The notes under the pieces were generated by a model. The model did no database searches, was not told the DNA's origin, and worked only from the letters and a program-made list of their open reading frames with translations. A stretch of DNA of 7,627 bases from Rickettsiales bacterium (GTDB taxonomy: Bacteria > Pseudomonadota > Alphaproteobacteria > Rickettsiales > UBA1997). The stretch lies in the NCBI GenBank assembly GCA_947496905.1, contig CANMEW010000051.1, positions 1,065 to 8,691 of the forward strand, given 5' to 3'. Below, one piece after another: positions 6,452 to 7,627 of the stretch; position 1 is the first letter of the stretch, and each line of letters begins with the position of its first letter. A program made the position numbers and the translations under genes.

Positions 6452-6457
6452 ATTGTA
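6452..6457 (-). promoter_or_regulatory. Candidate -10 box of hisS
   Basis: On the minus strand TACAAT matches TATAAT at 5 of 6 positions and lies 8 bp upstream of the hisS ATG. A start about 7 nt downstream would give a leaderless or nearly leaderless mRNA, in line with the missing Shine-Dalgarno. No convincing -35 is found at the right distance, since that space is taken by the T-run of the upstream terminator. A promoter is nevertheless needed here because the terminator separates hisS from the pilin gene. Confidence 0.3.
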
Positions 6458-6467
6458 AAAATATTCC

Positions 6468-6506
6468 AAAAAAAAACCCGTCGCTTTTGCAAGTGACGGG
6501 TTTTTT
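6468..6506. terminator. Strong intrinsic terminator, bidirectional in form
   Basis: CCCGTCGC (6477-6484) pairs with GTGACGGG (6493-6500), with one G-T wobble, and two further T-A pairs can leave a TTGC loop. The stem is bordered by nine A (6468-6476) and six T (6501-6506). For the minus-strand pilin gene, which ends 20 bp upstream, this gives a GC-rich stem followed by nine T, a textbook Rho-independent terminator. It isolates the pilin transcript from the hisS operon. Confidence 0.92.
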
Positions 6507-6525
6507 AAAAGTGAGTTAGCTCAAA

Positions 6526-7380
6526 TTACGAGTTAACGTCAACTTGGTAAGTAAGGGCGCAAGTTTTTGCGGTTGAAGTTGTGACGTAAATGCCAAGAAC
6601 CGGAGTGCCTGTTGTTCCTACTGACGCTTGTGTGTAGCAGGTAGTAGCTGCCGTAGCACTAACTGTAGCTGGGTTTAATCCCCTAACTTTTCCGTAATTA
6701 GCAAGTCCATCATCAAGCTTGTTGTCAATTGACAAAGCATCAGCGCCGTTGATGGCAGCAGCAGAGTTGTTAGCTGCAGTAAGTGCGACTAGCGGTACTG
6801 ATCCGTTACCAGCTGGAGTGATTGCCCCAGCAGTCGAAGCGGTAATCATTGTGCCGGTTAAAATAACGACATTTTGATTTGCAGCTAAACCATTGTACTC
6901 TGGGAGAACTCTGTAATCAAAAACCCAACCAGATGCTTTTATTTTTGATGCGGGAGCGGTGACACCAAAAGAAGGCTGAGTTGTTGCCGCGACCGGAGCA
7001 CCTGTATTTGTGATGGTATCGATCCCACCAGTTGCTTTTAAGGTAGCCCAAGCATTAGAGCTTTCGGATGCTGTGAGTGTGGTAGTAGCCGTCTGGGTAT
7101 TAAAATATTCGATTGCTCCATCATTGTCTCCAGCAAGGCCAGCACCAATTCCAACGCCGTTATTACTATAGTCCCCAGGAAGGCCATTAAACTGAGTGTA
7201 GAAGGCATTCACCGCAACAGCATAGCCTCTTGCTTCGCCCATTACAGAACGAAGTTCGGAACTTTTGATCAAACTTGCCCCTCCAGTAATACCGGCGATT
7301 AACAAGCCAATGATGATCAATACGATTGACAACTCAATCAGTGAGAATGCCGATTTTTTTGAAGAAGAAGTTTTTTTCAT
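6526..7380 (-). CDS. Type IV pilin-like / type II pseudopilin-like protein
   Basis: The protein carries a prepilin leader: MKKTSSSKKSA followed by FSLIELSIVLIIIGLLIAG, so a prepilin peptidase would cut between Ala11 and Phe12, methylate Phe12 and leave Glu16 as the conserved +5 glutamate. The leader and hydrophobic helix (12-30) place it in the inner membrane before assembly into a pilus or secretion pseudopilus. Ala replaces the nearly invariant Gly at -1. The mature part is about 273 residues, long for a pilin, rich in Thr, Ala and Gly, with an acidic GDNDG motif. Its only two cysteines, Cys248 and Cys274, could close a C-terminal disulfide loop as in type IV pilins. I place the start at 7380: the frame stays open upstream to 7494, but that extension puts 38 unlikely residues before the leader and would overrun the intergenic region. 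No Shine-Dalgarno is visible and no assembly genes lie alongside. Whether it is a major or minor pilin cannot be told. Confidence 0.88.
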   Translation of the reverse strand: MKKTSSSKKSAFSLIELSIVLIIIGLLIAGITGGASLIKSSELRSVMGEARGYAVAVNAFYTQFNGLPGDYSNNGVGIGAGLAGDNDGAIEYFNTQTATTTLTASESSNAWATLKATGGIDTITNTGAPVAATTQPSFGVTAPASKIKASGWVFDYRVLPEYNGLAANQNVVILTGTMITASTAGAITPAGNGSVPLVALTAANNSAAAINGADALSIDNKLDDGLANYGKVRGLNPATVSATAATTCYTQASVGTTGTPVLGIYVTTSTAKTCALTYQVDVNS

Positions 7381-7465
7381 AATTAGGAAATTGCGAGGTT
7401 GAATAAATTTTGATTTTTTGATTGTGGGGAGCGGGAGAGAGGTGGGTGTGTTAAAACAGGCTCGC

Positions 7466-7494
7466 TTAACTAGGTGGGCATTTTTCCGTGTCAA
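7466..7494 (-). promoter_or_regulatory. Candidate promoter of the pilin gene
   Basis: On the minus strand a perfect TTGACA (7494-7489) lies two bases after the stop codon of the upstream gene. The hexamer 17 bp downstream, AGTTAA, is a poor -10, so the assignment rests on the -35. It would give a leader of roughly 80 nt containing a pyrimidine-rich stretch at about 7424-7445. Confidence 0.35.
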
Positions 7495-7495
7495 A

Positions 7496-7627
7496 TTATT
7501 TAGTCGCCGCTGAAGAACCCATCTCCACCCTCAACATTTCCCAAACCGATAGAATTTCGGTAAAAAAATCTCCAACAGATGGAATAAAATTTGGATCAAA
7601 AAATTCCGTAGCTTTCCAAGCTTCAGC
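7496..7627 (-). CDS. C-terminal 43 residues of an unidentified protein (5' end outside the window)
   Basis: The minus-strand frame ending in TAA at 7498-7496 is open to the window edge and ends with FIPSVGDFFTEILSVWEM, then a short hydrophilic tail ATK. The composition is that of a normal soluble, partly helical protein. The neighbouring minus frame is broken by a TGA at 7598-7596, which supports this choice. I cannot assign a family from so short a piece. It runs in the same direction as the pilin gene, with 115 bp between them. Confidence 0.55.
   Translation of the reverse strand, partial: AEAWKATEFFDPNFIPSVGDFFTEILSVWEMLRVEMGSSAATK

Noticed and set aside
7381..7494. Extension of the pilin protein to a start at 7494
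   Set aside because: It would put 38 basic residues before a complete prepilin leader, overlap a candidate promoter and run up to the stop codon of the upstream gene.
7500..7627. Alternative minus-strand frame ending with TAA at 7502-7500
   Set aside because: It contains an in-frame TGA at 7598-7596.
1..7627. tRNA or rRNA genes, CRISPR arrays, transposase or phage genes, toxin-antitoxin or defence systems
   Set aside because: Nothing of these kinds was found on either strand; the only mobile-like feature is the non-coding palindromic repeat.

Overview
The window is AT-rich bacterial DNA with seven genes or gene fragments, plus a partly visible gene at the right edge. It most likely comes from a low-G+C alphaproteobacterium. 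The evidence is an SSGKQ variant in the CoaB nucleotide-binding loop, a chorismate mutase of the roughly 300-residue type with a long C-terminal extension, a metX gene beside it, and few Shine-Dalgarno sequences. A Rickettsiales- or Holosporales-like lineage that keeps its amino-acid pathways would fit, but the sequence does not fix the order.

Layout: (1) 1-846, plus strand, the 3' two thirds of coaBC (coenzyme A synthesis), ending inside a short palindromic repeat. (2) 890-1792, minus strand, chorismate mutase fused to a degenerate prephenate-dehydratase/ACT-like region. (3) 1793-1993, a divergent intergenic region filled by a 143-bp palindromic element. The 38-bp palindrome after coaBC looks like an internally deleted copy, so the two copies flank the chorismate mutase gene. 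(4) 1994-3151, plus strand, metX (homoserine O-acyltransferase). (5) A tight minus-strand operon, hisS (6443-5166), a Cache-type membrane sensor (5172-4210) and a six-helix membrane protein (4213-3134), with 7-bp and 4-bp overlaps; its last gene overlaps the end of metX by 18 bp. (6) A strong bidirectional terminator at 6468-6506. (7) 7380-6526, minus strand, a type IV pilin-like or pseudopilin-like protein, probably with its own promoter. (8) 7627-7496, minus strand, the last 43 codons of an unidentified gene.

Functionally this is mostly housekeeping: CoA, aromatic amino acid and methionine synthesis and histidyl-tRNA charging. Two accessory items are added, a translationally coupled pair of membrane proteins of unknown role and a surface or secretion pilin. 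The points most worth a second look are the palindromic repeat family, which supplies the stop codon of coaBC and perhaps the -35 box of metX, the probably inactive dehydratase half of the chorismate mutase protein, and the Cache sensor that has no output domain.
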